From positions 119,449,528-119,513,527 of the forward strand of contig NC_053494.1 of NCBI RefSeq assembly GCF_905171775.1: a DNA stretch of 64,000 nucleotides. The letters are read 5' to 3'. Shown piece by piece: positions 33,050-43,735 of the stretch. The stretch is from Rana temporaria. Lineage: Eukaryota; Chordata; Amphibia; Anura; Ranidae. The position numbers and the translations under genes were made by a program. The notes below the pieces were generated by a model that had not been told where the DNA came from, did no database searches, and worked only from the letters and a program-made list of their open reading frames with translations. How positions within the stretch are numbered: the first letter of the stretch is position 1; every line of letters starts with the position of its first letter.

Positions 33050-33717
33050 GTACAAACTCTGGCCCGCCAGAGTGACTTAGCGGTTGCTACTTCCATGGAA
33101 CACCTTTGCACTCACTATGATAGCCTTAGGGGACATATTTCTAAGATATATGCAATGTTGATGTGTTCATTAATTAAATTGAACTATATGCTCCTGTGGG
33201 AAGAGGACCTACAGGAAACCTTTGATCTAGATACAGTAAGTGGTATACGATGTCGGAGACTGCATCTAAATCACTTATAAATACATCTATAATAGAAGCT
33301 AACTATAAAGTGTTGCTTAGATGGTATATGGTGCTGGCCAGGCTCGCCACCTTTGTGCATGGGGCAACCCCTAAGTGTTTCAGGGGCTGTGGCCAGATTG
33401 GAACAACCTACCATATTTGGTGGTTGTGCCCAAAGGTCAGGAGATTCTGGATTAGGGTTTATAATTGTATTTACTCGTTGAATATGGTTAAATCTGCGAA
33501 ACAGGCTCTTTTGGGTGACGGTGTGGCGGAGGCCTCTAGAGACCAAATGCGGCTGCTTACTTTTATTTTTATATCAGCAAAGATTACGATAGCTAGGAAT
33601 TGGCGTTCCGCCTCCTTGCCATTCGAACAGCTTAAAAGGAAATTGTCATGGTTGATGTTAAATGAGAGACTGACGGCACTGGTTCAGGACAAAATGAAGA
33701 TGTTTCATAAGGTTTGA
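33050..33717 (+). pseudogene. L1 ORF2 C-terminal remnant (LINE D)
   Basis: Two frames joined by a shift near 33240. The first gives a helical stretch ending LLWEEDLQETFDLDT. The second gives YKVLLRWYMV, the zinc-knuckle-like CFRGCGQIGTTYHIWWLC and a helix with ARNWRSASLP, to the stop at 33717. This is the far C-terminus only; endonuclease and RT are absent. Confidence 0.8.
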
Positions 33718-34289
33718 GACCCATGGCTTGCATATCTAACTAACGATCTAAGATCATTGGCGAAGTAGATACGGTCCTATCTGAATGATCTCAGGGTGCT
33801 GGTCGGTTGCTCTCTTATCTCTTCCTTTGTATTTTATTTTTTATAATTTTTTCTCTTCTCTTCTCTTTCATCTTTGTTTCTTCTTTTTCTTTTTCACCTC
33901 TACCTTTCTTACAGAAGCTCTTAACCATGGGTCCCCCCATCTAGGTTGTAGCATTGGCAGTGAAATGGGTTTAGGATTTTATGATCAGGGACCCTTGGCC
34001 GGTAGGTCTTGGGATTCCTATGGTTAGCGTTGATTATTTATGTTGTTTATACTGGATTACATTTTATACTGTTCCCTGGAGTTTTTCCTTAATTTTCTTA
34101 TTCCGATATTTGTGTTAAATACTGATTTGCACTATGTGTTTGATATGTGGACCTTGGTGGTGTTTGCTAACACTCACTGAATCTGTTGAGATGCTTCTGT
34201 TTTGTTATAGTATATTTTTTCAATAAACATAATTGGAACATAAATCTACTTTTCGTTGTCATATTTAATCTGTGGATATGACTTCACTA

Positions 34290-36100
34290 CATTGGTGCCG
34301 TTCAAGTGACCACAAGAGCATTTTCAGGACTTAGTATCAGAAGTCGGTGGTGACAACAATCCTGTGAGGTGGACAGAAGTCTGATGGAGACCCAAGAGCT
34401 GTGCTGTGACTCTAATGTCTGGTTGTGACATAAGAGAGTCTGATATACAAGATTAAACAAGTTTGGAACCCCAGAATTATTCTCTGGAGACTGGAAACTG
34501 AAGAAAGAAAAGACTGTTGTGTACCAGAAGACCAGAACTGGCAAGGTGGAGCTTCAAATGCGGTGAGTAAAATATTTAATTTTTTTTAATTATTAATAAT
34601 ATAGTAAAAAATTTTACTCAGTGTGAAGCTAGTGTCAGTTCTGATAAAGTTAACAGATGGGTATTAAAATGTATTAAGCGTCATGGCGGTCCTTATGAAA
34701 TTCCAGAAAAAATTAAGCAGACAACTGGACTATGATGAATGCATTTTTAGAGAAAAGTGTTTTTGATAGCAAAATTTCAGAAAGTACAATAAAAGGTTGT
34801 ATTGTGCAGGGCTTGTTATCTTGCTGTTTAACAATGGGAAGTTCTTTGAATGATAAGGTTGAGAAAATTGCACAGTTACAGAATGCAGTTGATAATAGCC
34901 ACAAGGTTTGTCAGAGGTTACAAAACCAATCAGAAACTGAGACAGTAAATTTAAAATTACATGCAGTTACAATAGGGGGAGCTTTGCTTGAGAAATCTAA
35001 ACATTGTGATGAATTATCAGAGGAAAATTAGAGATTAAAATTAAGAATTATGGAATTAGAGAAGAGGTTTTAGGAATGCAGATATGCATCAAATCTTGGA
35101 TTAAGCAATCTGCAGCAAAATACAAAACACAAACTTTCTGTCAAATGAAACAGAACCTCATATTAAATCTGATAATTCATTGCCAGCCGCACCCACTGTG
35201 ACCAGCAAAGTTTACAACAACAATAATAATACAGGTGAAGTTCAGCTTGTAATGAAGCATTTGAAACCAAAAGAACGAGATGCAATTCTTAAAGAAATAG
35301 GAATGGTTCCCTGCCATGATTTAAACAGATTTTTAAAATGTTTTTGTGACTTGCAGAATGTCAGAGATATGTACAGTCTCAACCCATCTGACCTAGAAAG
35401 AGTTTTGCAACATTCTATAGGAAATAGTCTTTGGATGAGGATTAAACAGATCTGTATTCAGCCTCTGAGGACAAGGGACATATTACTGGAATTATTATGT
35501 GTTTTGTATGGAGTACGTTCTAATGTTACTATTCATGGGAAGATACAACAAATGCAAAGTGAATCTCCCTATGAATTGTCACACAGGATAGCAACTATTA
35601 TGGAATTATTGGTCAGTAATAATCTTGCATTTGAACGTGGAGGCTCGATACATATCAGTATGTTTCTAGATGCTTTGCATGAAGATATTAAACAAAATAT
35701 TTTATTAGTTACCCCGAATCCTCATGATTTCAAAGATGTATTGTTGAGGGCAGATCATTTATGGAGAAAGTCAAATGAGCAAGCTGTCAGAATTGATTTA
35801 GCCACATTGTTTAGGACAAACACTGAACAGAAAGATCAGAAGATAATATCTAATGATCACATCAAAAGAGGAAACTCTGGGTCAAACATAGGTGATATTA
35901 ACATGAAAAACAGAGCTGACCAGAATAATAATAAAAAAAGGACCTGGATACCATTTCCTCAGTTAAAACAGAAATATGACCACCTAAAGATTGAATATGA
36001 TAAGATGAAAATAGAATATTACACATTATTAGAACAGTTGAAGGGTCCAGATCTGTTTTTGAATGAAAATGACGCTTCTCTAGCAGTGGGGGTGAATTAG
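34290..36100 (+). pseudogene. ERV gag-like gene, decayed
   Basis: Three gag pieces are seen. A basic N-terminal stretch lies at about 34620-34730. A helical segment (34732-35031, 99 residues) follows. The longest (35180-36100, 306 residues) has capsid-like helices and an E-x-P-x-x-x-S-x-R-I motif reminiscent of the major homology region (codons for residues about 122-135). The tail is asparagine/lysine-rich with a coiled-coil end. No zinc knuckle, protease or pol follows, because the interior is short. The pieces are separated by a stop at 35029-35031 and a shift before 35180. Assignment to gag is by context (between LTR leader and PPT) and weak motif similarity. I describe it only as found, without any reconstruction. 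Confidence 0.55.
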
Positions 36101-36151
36101 CTTCAAACTGTAAACATGTAAATAGTACTTTATTTTAATTTTGAACAATGT

Positions 36152-36613
36152 TTAAAGGGTCACTAAAGGAAATTTTTTTTTTTTTTTTGCTGAAATTACT
36201 GTTTACAGGGTATAGAGACATAAAAGTTAACTGATTCCTTTTAAAAATGATTAAAAATAGATAAAAATCAATCGTATATTGTGCCTCTAGTTTCACTTTC
36301 GTTTTTAAACTGGTTTCATGTTTCTGTGAAGTAGAGAGAGATACAGAACAAAAACAAACAAATCCAGGGCAGCGTTTTGTTTTTAAAATGAATCTGATTG
36401 GTTCTGAGGAGTTTTAGACACACAGCTTGGACCACAGTGAAAAGCTGCAATGAGATTTTTCATAATGAGCCAGACAAGCAGGAAGTGTGGAGATCAGAGC
36501 AGATTTACAGCTACTTCAAAGCAAAAACGAACAATGAGGACATGAAACCAGGACTGTAGTAAGGTAAATGAAGCTATTTAGCTAAAAAATATTTTCCTTT
36601 ATTGATCCTTTAA
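36152..36613. mobile_element. TTAA MITE (T2/Kolobok-like) in the ERV interior
   Basis: Starts TTAAagggtcactaaagg and ends ttcctttattgatcctTTAA, flanked by TTAA. 462 bp. T-rich near the left end, no coding capacity. Confidence 0.88.
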
Positions 36614-36808
36614 GGACTTTGCTAATGAGTTTTTGTCTGAGAGTTTTTTGTCTTTCAGATATATTGCTGGAGATACTCGTTTGCACGTGAATAGCAGGAG
36701 AAATTGCTGGCTAGTGGGGGAGAAATGCTGAATGGATGAATGGCATATACATAAGTTGAAACTTGTATATGCATTTGAATGCAGGTTGAAACAGGGGGCT
36801 CCAGCGGA

Positions 36809-38131
36809 ATGTCCACACGTCGTCGTGCAGCCAAGCAATCATCAGGTAGTGGGAAGGGCCAGGCAAACGGGCTCAGAGCTTACTTAACGGTACCAAAAAT
36901 GGACCAAGGTGGTACAAAAAGGACAGGGGGGCAGGAGGGGACGAAGCAGGGCTCCCCAGATCCAAAAAGTGGAGTAAAAGCGGCAGGACGAGATCCCCTA
37001 GTCCAGGGACGTGGAGGGAGTGGACTAGGGAGAGGTAATATAATACCGGGCCGAGTGCAATCCCCTTTGAATTTTAAGCAAAGCAGTAGGACACCTGGAG
37101 TAGATGTCAGAGGTCTGGGAGAGGTCACTAGGTTTAGTGACCAGGGGGTAGCTACCCCAGAAGAAGAGCAAGCAAGGGAAAGTCTGAGCCCTACAAATCC
37201 CCAGGAGGAAGGCTGCAATAACAAGGATACCACCACAGAAATAACAAACGGGCAAACAGATTTGAAACTGGACTGGGACTTAAGAGAACATATAAAGGCC
37301 CTTCCAACAAAAAATGATATAATGTTACTCATAAGTGCTGTAGAGGCATCTTGTAAACAAGCGGTGGAGGAGATCAGAGAAGAAGTGGGAGCTCTGGGGC
37401 ACAGAGTGGAAGAGTGGGAAATGGACCAAGAGGACACCAGACAGGCGGTGGTTGATCTTCAAGAAACGACAAAAAAACATGAAGTGCTGAATTCAATGCT
37501 GGATCAAATGGATAATTACGAGAACCGCGAGCGCAGGCAAAATATACGCATCAGGGGCCTACCAGAAATAGAGCAATGGAACGAACTTCAACTATTAGTC
37601 ACTAGGCTATTCCGGTTAATCATGGGAACATCTGCACCCAAAATGATTGAAATAGATAGAGTACACCGTGCGCTCTTCCCAGCTCCTCAAGGTACAGAAA
37701 GACCAAGGGACATGATTTGCAAAATGCACAGATACCCGGTAAAGGAAGCAATTATGAGAGCAGCACGAGAGGGAGCAGGAATTAAATTTGAGGGAGGTCA
37801 AATTGCACTATTTCCAGACTTATCACGTAGAACACTTATGCAGCGAAGAACTATTAAGCCTCTGTTGGAAGCGTTAAGGGCGGTGGATGTGAGGTATCGT
37901 TGGGGGTACCCTTTTAAGATCACAGCAACAAGAAATGGGAGGATAGCATCACTCCAAAATAAAGACGACCTGCAACACTTTATAGATGTATTGGAACTAC
38001 CACAGGTGGACTTTCCAGGTTGGAGATTAAAGAACCAAGGGGACAGTCATGCAAAGACCAGGAAGGTGGCAGCAAGTGCCGGTTGGGGACAAACAGGGAA
38101 AAGCAAATGGAAATATTGGAGATATGTTTAG
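36809..38131 (+). CDS. L1 ORF1 protein of LINE A, open
   Basis: A 440-residue open frame from the MSTRRRAAK start; an upstream in-frame ATG at 36779 would add 10 residues, but this one opens a basic N-terminus. A low-complexity G/Q/P-rich N-terminal half (1-150) is followed by a coiled coil (about residues 165-245: EEIREEVGALGHRVEEWEM then LNSMLDQMDNYENRERR). The RRM-like domain with NIRIRGLPE comes next, then a C-terminal domain ending in basic residues. It would trimerise and bind LINE RNA. The frame is intact although ORF2 of the same copy is dead. Confidence 0.82.
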   Translation: MSTRRRAAKQSSGSGKGQANGLRAYLTVPKMDQGGTKRTGGQEGTKQGSPDPKSGVKAAGRDPLVQGRGGSGLGRGNIIPGRVQSPLNFKQSSRTPGVDVRGLGEVTRFSDQGVATPEEEQARESLSPTNPQEEGCNNKDTTTEITNGQTDLKLDWDLREHIKALPTKNDIMLLISAVEASCKQAVEEIREEVGALGHRVEEWEMDQEDTRQAVVDLQETTKKHEVLNSMLDQMDNYENRERRQNIRIRGLPEIEQWNELQLLVTRLFRLIMGTSAPKMIEIDRVHRALFPAPQGTERPRDMICKMHRYPVKEAIMRAAREGAGIKFEGGQIALFPDLSRRTLMQRRTIKPLLEALRAVDVRYRWGYPFKITATRNGRIASLQNKDDLQHFIDVLELPQVDFPGWRLKNQGDSHAKTRKVAASAGWGQTGKSKWKYWRYV

Positions 38132-38877
38132 AGGGGGGGAGGGGGGGTTTAGTTTTGTGGTTCTAATATAGGTATTAATCTGAGAGTGAGGGGGGGATGA
38201 CGGGAGAGGGGGGATCAGTGGTATGTTTTTTTTGGGGTTGTTTTATTTCTTCCCCCTGTGTTTCCCCCGTTATCCCTTCCCCTCTCTCCTCCCCCCCACC
38301 TCCCCCCCCCTTTTTTTCCCTCTCCTTTTCGGGGGAAATTGGTTGGATATCTCTGATGTAAATATTTAAAATTTAAGTAAAATGCAAAGGTAAATGTAGA
38401 AGGTCAATATGGTTAAAGGATATAATGTATGGGATTAATAGAAAGGGAAGCTTGGGGAGCTGGAGGGGCCCACTACAGGTTGGTGGAAGAATTTTTCCCC
38501 CGTTAGGTAGGTCCCGAGGTAAGGGACTTGGTTCTCCGTTAGGGAGTGGAGGGGGTGGGGAGTCCGGACGGGGTTGTAAGGTCTCGAACGGACGGGACAC
38601 CCTCTTAGGGGGGAACCCATATGTAGATATGGTGGTTTATATGTTATTTGTGGGGTTGTTAAGTGTATGGTTGTGTTTTTTTTGTTTTTGTTTTGTTTTT
38701 GTTGTGTTTTTTTTTTTTTTTGTTGCTGTTGTCTCCTCTCTCTCTCGCCCACCCACGGTCCTGTTTCAGGGCCTGTCCGCTCTTACTTTCCCTCGGCCTC
38801 CCGTCCCCTCCCCTCTATTTGGGGGGTTGGGGATGGTGGGAGGAGGGAATATAGTTTAGTGGGTAAGGACTAAAAAC
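38132..38877 (+). other. Inter-ORF region of LINE A
   Basis: G-rich and T-rich low-complexity sequence (tracts at 38140, 38285-38330, 38700-38720). Opposing frames here are low-complexity shadows. No separate gene. Confidence 0.65.
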
Positions 38878-39245
38878 ATGGCAGATAAAATGAAAATTAT
38901 ATCATATAACACAAGGGGTCTCTGTTCAGGTTGTAAGAGGGGGCGTCTCTGGCATGAACTGCGTCACCTGGGGGCGGAAATTGTTCTTCTACAGGAGACG
39001 CACTTCGTGGCAGGGTCGATCCCCCGTATGCCCCTTTCTATATACAATCAGTGGTTTCATGCTCCCTCGCCTATTTCTGGGGCAAGAGGGGTTACAATGG
39101 CAATACATAAACAATGCCCTTTGATACCTACAGAAGTACAAAAGGACCCAGAAGGTCGATATCTTTTTGTGAAAGGAAAGATCCAGGGCCAGTGTTATAC
39201 TATAGCAACGATCTACGCTCCAAATAGTCAAACGGTTACATTTTT

Positions 39246-42200
39246 TTTTTTTTTTTTTGATTTAAACCTTTTTTTATTTGAATACAAAATAATAATACAT
39301 TATACAATTGTAGTAGTGCTTAATACTGTTATGGTACACAACTCAAATAAATCCACTAATCATGCAAATGCATACTGTCATATGTCCCCTCTAACCTGTG
39401 GGTACCTGTGGGTACCATCCAAAACACTACTGCAAAACTGGGAGAGGAAAAAATAAATAAATAAATAAATAAGGAAAAAAATAAAATAATATAGACATTA
39501 AAAAAAAAAAAAAAAAAAAAGGAAAAGGGGGGAAAATCCGCCTACACTCTCTCCATTGTCCCGCATTCCCACTCTCCCCCCTCCCTGTTCAAATTACCAT
39601 CTGTAATATCAATCCTTACCCCCCTCCTCCCCCCTCCCTAGAATCCAAAAAGGATTTCCAGGAGGTCCAGATTCTTAAATATCTTTCCTTTTGGTGTTGT
39701 GCTGTCTGTACTAATTCTTCTAATTTACTGATTTCTTTTACTTTGTTTATCCACATCTCTATTGTGGGTGGAGATGGTGACTTCCACTTCTTTGTTATGC
39801 ACGCTTTTGCGGCATCTAATAGATGACCTAAGCTTGTCTCCCTATACGCTTTCTCTTGAATTTGATTCACGTGTAAAAGGTAAAATTCTGGGTCTTCCGG
39901 TATCTCATATTCTGAACAGGTCTGAAGTACCCTTTTAATCTCCAGCCAAAAGCTCCTTAACAGGGGACAGTCCCAAAATATGTGTAGCATCGTCCCTTTA
40001 CTGCCTTGACACCTCCAACATTTGTCTGACACCTCTGGGAAGATTTTGTTTAATCTCTCCGGTGTCCTATACCACCTTGCAAAAATCTTATAATTTGTCT
40101 CTTGTGTCTTTGCACATATTGATGTTTTATGCGTTCGTTTGTATATACGTTGTCGCTGTTCCATGCTAAATACCCTTTTTAATTCCTGTTCCCACTCCTG
40201 GACACATTTCAAAGGGTGGTTCCCTGACTGTGCAAGTAGTTCATAGCTTATTGAGAGAGTATGTTTTAATATTCCCCTCTCGCTACACATTTTCTCAAAT
40301 CTCATGAGTGGTCTTTCGAAAACCCCTGGATTTGGTAGTGTGTTCAGGAAGTGGACCATCTGGAGTGCATTCCAAAACTTTAGACGGAATCCGCCCTCTT
40401 GTTCCATCAATTCAGCTATTGTGAGCCATCTTCCCCTTCGGATATAGCTCACTACTTGTCTACATTCCCCCTCCCTTAGGTGTCGAAAAGCTCCATCTTC
40501 AAATCCCAAGGGAAAGAGGGGGTTCCCCATTACTGGATATAATGGGGAGGTCCTGGGATCCATACCCATCATGGAGAAAGCTATTACACATATTTTCACT
40601 GTGTTTCCCAGTATCGGGTTTTTGTTAATTTCTTTGGGTAAAGAGGCATACCACCATGGTGCCCTTTCTAATGGCATTTTAGATTGGGACTGTTCGATTT
40701 GTACCCAGAGTTTAGTATCTGAATGTCTGTTCCAATCTATTAACCTGTTCAGGTGTACGGCATAGTAGTACTTCCGTATATCTGGCACCCCCAGTCCTCC
40801 CTGTTGTTTAGTATACATTAGTTGTTTCCTTTGTATTCTGGGATTTTTGTGTGCCCATACAAACTCAAAAATAACTCTCTGACATTGTTTGAAATACTGC
40901 ACTGGGATATGAATTGGTAATGTTTGGAGTAGGTAGAGTATTTTGGGGAGTATACTCATCTTAATAACGTTGCATCGGCCTAACCAGGTGTGGAACCCCT
41001 GATTCCACTTATCCAGTAATATCTTCACCTTTTGCAGTAATGGTGGAAAATTTAATTCAAAAATCTTGTCTACTCTCCCTGTTAGTTGTATGCCGAGATA
41101 TGTTAGTGCTTTGTCCGTCCATTTAAATTTAAATTTTTGTTTTAAGTGGATTATCGATGTTTGTGGTACGTTAATTCCCATTGCTTCTGATTTATTGAAG
41201 TTGATACTTAGATTCGAGAGAGAGCCGTATTTTTCAAACTCCCTCATTAAATTCGGGATAGAGATCAATGGATTGGTGAGTGTAAACAACATGTCATCTG
41301 CGTAGGCAGTTATTTTGCAGTGATTCTTACCTATGTGTACTCCTGATATATTCCTATTTAAACGCAAAGTACACAGGAAGGGCTCTAACGACAGGGCAAA
41401 GAGGAGTGGGGACAGAGGGCACCCCTGTCTTGTACCATTCAAAATCTGAAAAGGCTCTGATAGTATTCCGTTGGCCCGTACTTGAGCCGTTAGACCTGAG
41501 TACATAGACAATATCCATTTTATTATTTTGTCTCCAAAGCCTCCATGTTGTAAAACTGCCCTCATAAAACTCCAGTTCACCCTGTCGAAGGCCTTCTCTG
41601 CGTCTGTGTTTAGAAATACGCATTGTGTCTGTGTTGTGTTTACAATCTGCACCAAGTTAATGGCTTTTATAGTATTGTCGCGTGCTTCCCTCATGGGGAC
41701 AAATCCCACCTGATCCAAATGTATCAGGTCTGGGATATACTGTTGTATCCTATTTGCCAAAACCTTAGCGAAAATCTTTACATCCGAATTTAACAGAGAG
41801 ATCGGCCTATAGCTTCCACATAGGCCCAAATCCTTCCCCTCTTTCGGTATCACCGAAATATAGGCTAGTAGAGTTTCCTTCGTAAAACTAGCCGATGTCC
41901 CTAATGCGTTAAAAAATTTACTCATATATTTCAATAGCGAAGAGAGCAAGGTTTTGTAATATTGACCCGTATAGCCGTCGGGCCCAGGAGCTTTTCCCCG
42001 CTTCATTGAATTAACTGCCACTTTAATTTCCTCTTCGGCTATAGGGGCATCTAGCTTCTCTTTCTCTGACTCTAGTAATTTTGGTATTGCTGATTCTATA
42101 AGATACTGATCAATCTTTTCTTTGGTCAAGGGTTTACTTTGTATGTTATAGAGAGAGCGGTAGTATTCTTGAAACTCTTTCGCTATATCCTTTGGTTTAA

Positions 42201-43735
42201 AAACCTTCTGTTTCTTTGGTGGTTTAATACAAGGAATATAGTTACTCATCTTCTGTTCACGTAATAATCTAGCAAGTCCTTTCCCACACTTATCGCCTGA
42301 CTCGTATGCAAACTTTTTACATCTCTGTATTGCTGCCTGTGCTTTGTAGTACAGAAAATCTGTGATTTCCATTCTTTTCCTAACCACCTCTTCCCCTACT
42401 ATTGTTGATCCTGTTTGCTTATGCCTACTCTCCAACGTAGCTAACTCTTGCAATAGCTTTTTCAATTTTTCCGTACGTTCCCTTTTTATTCTAGACCCAT
42501 GTTTAATTAGCACCCCTCTGATAACCACCTTATGTGCTTCCCAGATGATTCCGGGATCGCACTCTGGGGTATCGTTGGTGCTAAAGTAAAATTCCAGCTC
42601 CTTGGTTACATCTTCTAGAATCTTTTTATCTTGCAGCAAGCTTTCATTTAGTCTCCACTGATTGGGTCTAATCTGTCTGAAGTCTTGTATCTCATATACC
42701 AAGAAAATCGGGGCATGGTCTGACCACGTAATGGATCCTATTTTAGCCGATCTTACTGATTGTAATTGGGCATGTGGGATTAGGAAAAGATCTATTCGAG
42801 AATAGATTTGGTGTGGTGTAGAGTAGAATGTATAATCTTTTTCTTTGTTATGTAGCAGTCTCCATATGTCAATCAGCTGATTTTTAAATAGAGTTTGAGT
42901 GATACGGTTTCTAACACCACAGGAAATGGATGACTTTCCCGATGATGTGTCCACTTTGGGATCTAGCGGGATATTCAGATCTCCTCCCAAAATCAGATGG
43001 CCTTCTGAGAAGTCTTGTAAGCGTTTAATCGTTTTACCCAGGAAGGTTTCCTGTTGTTCGTTTGGGGCGTATACGTTAGCGAATGTTACCCCTATTCCTC
43101 CTATTTTACCTTTCACGAATAGGTACCTTCCTTTCGTATCTCTCATCACATCTAAGTATGTCCACTTGATTCTCCCTCCTATAAGAATAGACACCCCCTT
43201 TGACTTTGCCTCCTGATTTGTCGCGTGATATACGATTGGGTATAGCCTATTCTTTAAGATCGGGGTTTTATCTTCTCTGAAGTGAGTTTCCTGTATATAT
43301 GCCACGTCTACTCCTAATCTTTGCAAGTCGTGCATAAGGACCCTCCTTTTTTCTGGTGAATTCAGTCCTTTTGCGTTCAGTGACAGTATATTTAATGCCT
43401 CCATCCTGATTCCCTTTATTTCTTGAATATTAATCGTATTGGGAAGGGGGAGAACAGTGGGAGGGGGGAAAGCGGGAGAGCAAGAGGAGAGAGGCTCCCC
43501 TCCTGATACAAAACCAAAGAAAAAGAGAAAATAAATAGATAAATAAATAAAGAAGGGAAGAAAGAGAAAAAAAAAAAAGAGAAAAAAAAAAAATAAATCT
43601 CTAATATTAGCAATCCTGCTAATTAACACTCACCGTATTAACGGTATTTGAGCGTCGACCTATGGTTAGGGGCGTGTACCCTAAGTGATTCCTATACTTC
43701 CCTACATCCCATCTCCTTCAGAGAATCTGTTCACA
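39246..43735 (-). mobile_element. L1-clade LINE B, antisense insertion with intact ORF2
   Basis: Flanked by aaacggttacattttt (39230-39245 and 43736-43751). The plus-strand poly-T at 39241-39258 is its poly(A) tail on the minus strand. ORF1 is absent: the copy begins about 330 bp upstream of ORF2, so it is 5'-truncated in the inter-ORF spacer. The 3' UTR lies at 39259-39615 and includes A-rich runs near 39495. Confidence 0.92.
39616..43404 (-). CDS. L1 ORF2 protein: endonuclease and reverse transcriptase, intact frame
   Basis: A continuous frame of 1,262 codons from MEALNILSLNAKG. The longer frame upstream to 43629 is a poly-F/low-complexity leader from a T-rich spacer, so 43404 is the better start. 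The apurinic-endonuclease domain (about residues 1-230) shows LNAKGLNS, YIQETHF, VYAPN, LGGDLNIPLD, SRIDLFLI and WSDHAPI. The reverse transcriptase (about 450-760) shows GKAPGPDGYT, SYRPISLLNSDVKIFAK, TDAEKAFDRV, NGTRQGCPLSPLLF and AYADDMLFTL with both catalytic aspartates. The C-terminal region contains a CWRCQGSKGTMLHIFWDC zinc knuckle (about 1120). It nicks target DNA and primes cDNA synthesis on the LINE RNA. Length fits the family (about 1,250-1,280). No stop or frameshift is seen. It could be expressed only from an outside promoter. Confidence 0.93.
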   Translation of the reverse strand: MEALNILSLNAKGLNSPEKRRVLMHDLQRLGVDVAYIQETHFREDKTPILKNRLYPIVYHATNQEAKSKGVSILIGGRIKWTYLDVMRDTKGRYLFVKGKIGGIGVTFANVYAPNEQQETFLGKTIKRLQDFSEGHLILGGDLNIPLDPKVDTSSGKSSISCGVRNRITQTLFKNQLIDIWRLLHNKEKDYTFYSTPHQIYSRIDLFLIPHAQLQSVRSAKIGSITWSDHAPIFLVYEIQDFRQIRPNQWRLNESLLQDKKILEDVTKELEFYFSTNDTPECDPGIIWEAHKVVIRGVLIKHGSRIKRERTEKLKKLLQELATLESRHKQTGSTIVGEEVVRKRMEITDFLYYKAQAAIQRCKKFAYESGDKCGKGLARLLREQKMSNYIPCIKPPKKQKVFKPKDIAKEFQEYYRSLYNIQSKPLTKEKIDQYLIESAIPKLLESEKEKLDAPIAEEEIKVAVNSMKRGKAPGPDGYTGQYYKTLLSSLLKYMSKFFNALGTSASFTKETLLAYISVIPKEGKDLGLCGSYRPISLLNSDVKIFAKVLANRIQQYIPDLIHLDQVGFVPMREARDNTIKAINLVQIVNTTQTQCVFLNTDAEKAFDRVNWSFMRAVLQHGGFGDKIIKWILSMYSGLTAQVRANGILSEPFQILNGTRQGCPLSPLLFALSLEPFLCTLRLNRNISGVHIGKNHCKITAYADDMLFTLTNPLISIPNLMREFEKYGSLSNLSINFNKSEAMGINVPQTSIIHLKQKFKFKWTDKALTYLGIQLTGRVDKIFELNFPPLLQKVKILLDKWNQGFHTWLGRCNVIKMSILPKILYLLQTLPIHIPVQYFKQCQRVIFEFVWAHKNPRIQRKQLMYTKQQGGLGVPDIRKYYYAVHLNRLIDWNRHSDTKLWVQIEQSQSKMPLERAPWWYASLPKEINKNPILGNTVKICVIAFSMMGMDPRTSPLYPVMGNPLFPLGFEDGAFRHLREGECRQVVSYIRRGRWLTIAELMEQEGGFRLKFWNALQMVHFLNTLPNPGVFERPLMRFEKMCSERGILKHTLSISYELLAQSGNHPLKCVQEWEQELKRVFSMEQRQRIYKRTHKTSICAKTQETNYKIFARWYRTPERLNKIFPEVSDKCWRCQGSKGTMLHIFWDCPLLRSFWLEIKRVLQTCSEYEIPEDPEFYLLHVNQIQEKAYRETSLGHLLDAAKACITKKWKSPSPPTIEMWINKVKEISKLEELVQTAQHQKERYLRIWTSWKSFLDSREGGGGG

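Larger units (their letters stand above)
31209..34240 (+). mobile_element. L1-clade LINE D: intact ORF1, ORF2 mostly deleted
   Basis: Flanked by the 14-bp duplication taaatctacttttc (31195-31208 and 34241-34254). Layout: 5' UTR (31209-31536), ORF1 (31537-32577), inter-ORF T-rich DNA, a deletion of most of ORF2 near 33040, the ORF2 C-terminus (33050-33717) and a 3' UTR with aataaa at 34222. The ORF2 product cannot be made, so mobilisation would need help in trans. Confidence 0.88.

Noticed and set aside
36779..36808. Upstream ATG of the L1-A ORF1
   Set aside because: It adds only ten residues right after the element's 5' junction scar. The ATG at 36809 opens a basic N-terminus; either is possible, but the latter is more likely.
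43405..43629. Extension of the L1-B ORF2 to 1,337 residues
   Set aside because: The added 75 residues are a poly-phenylalanine run translated from a T-rich spacer. The conserved endonuclease start is at 43404.
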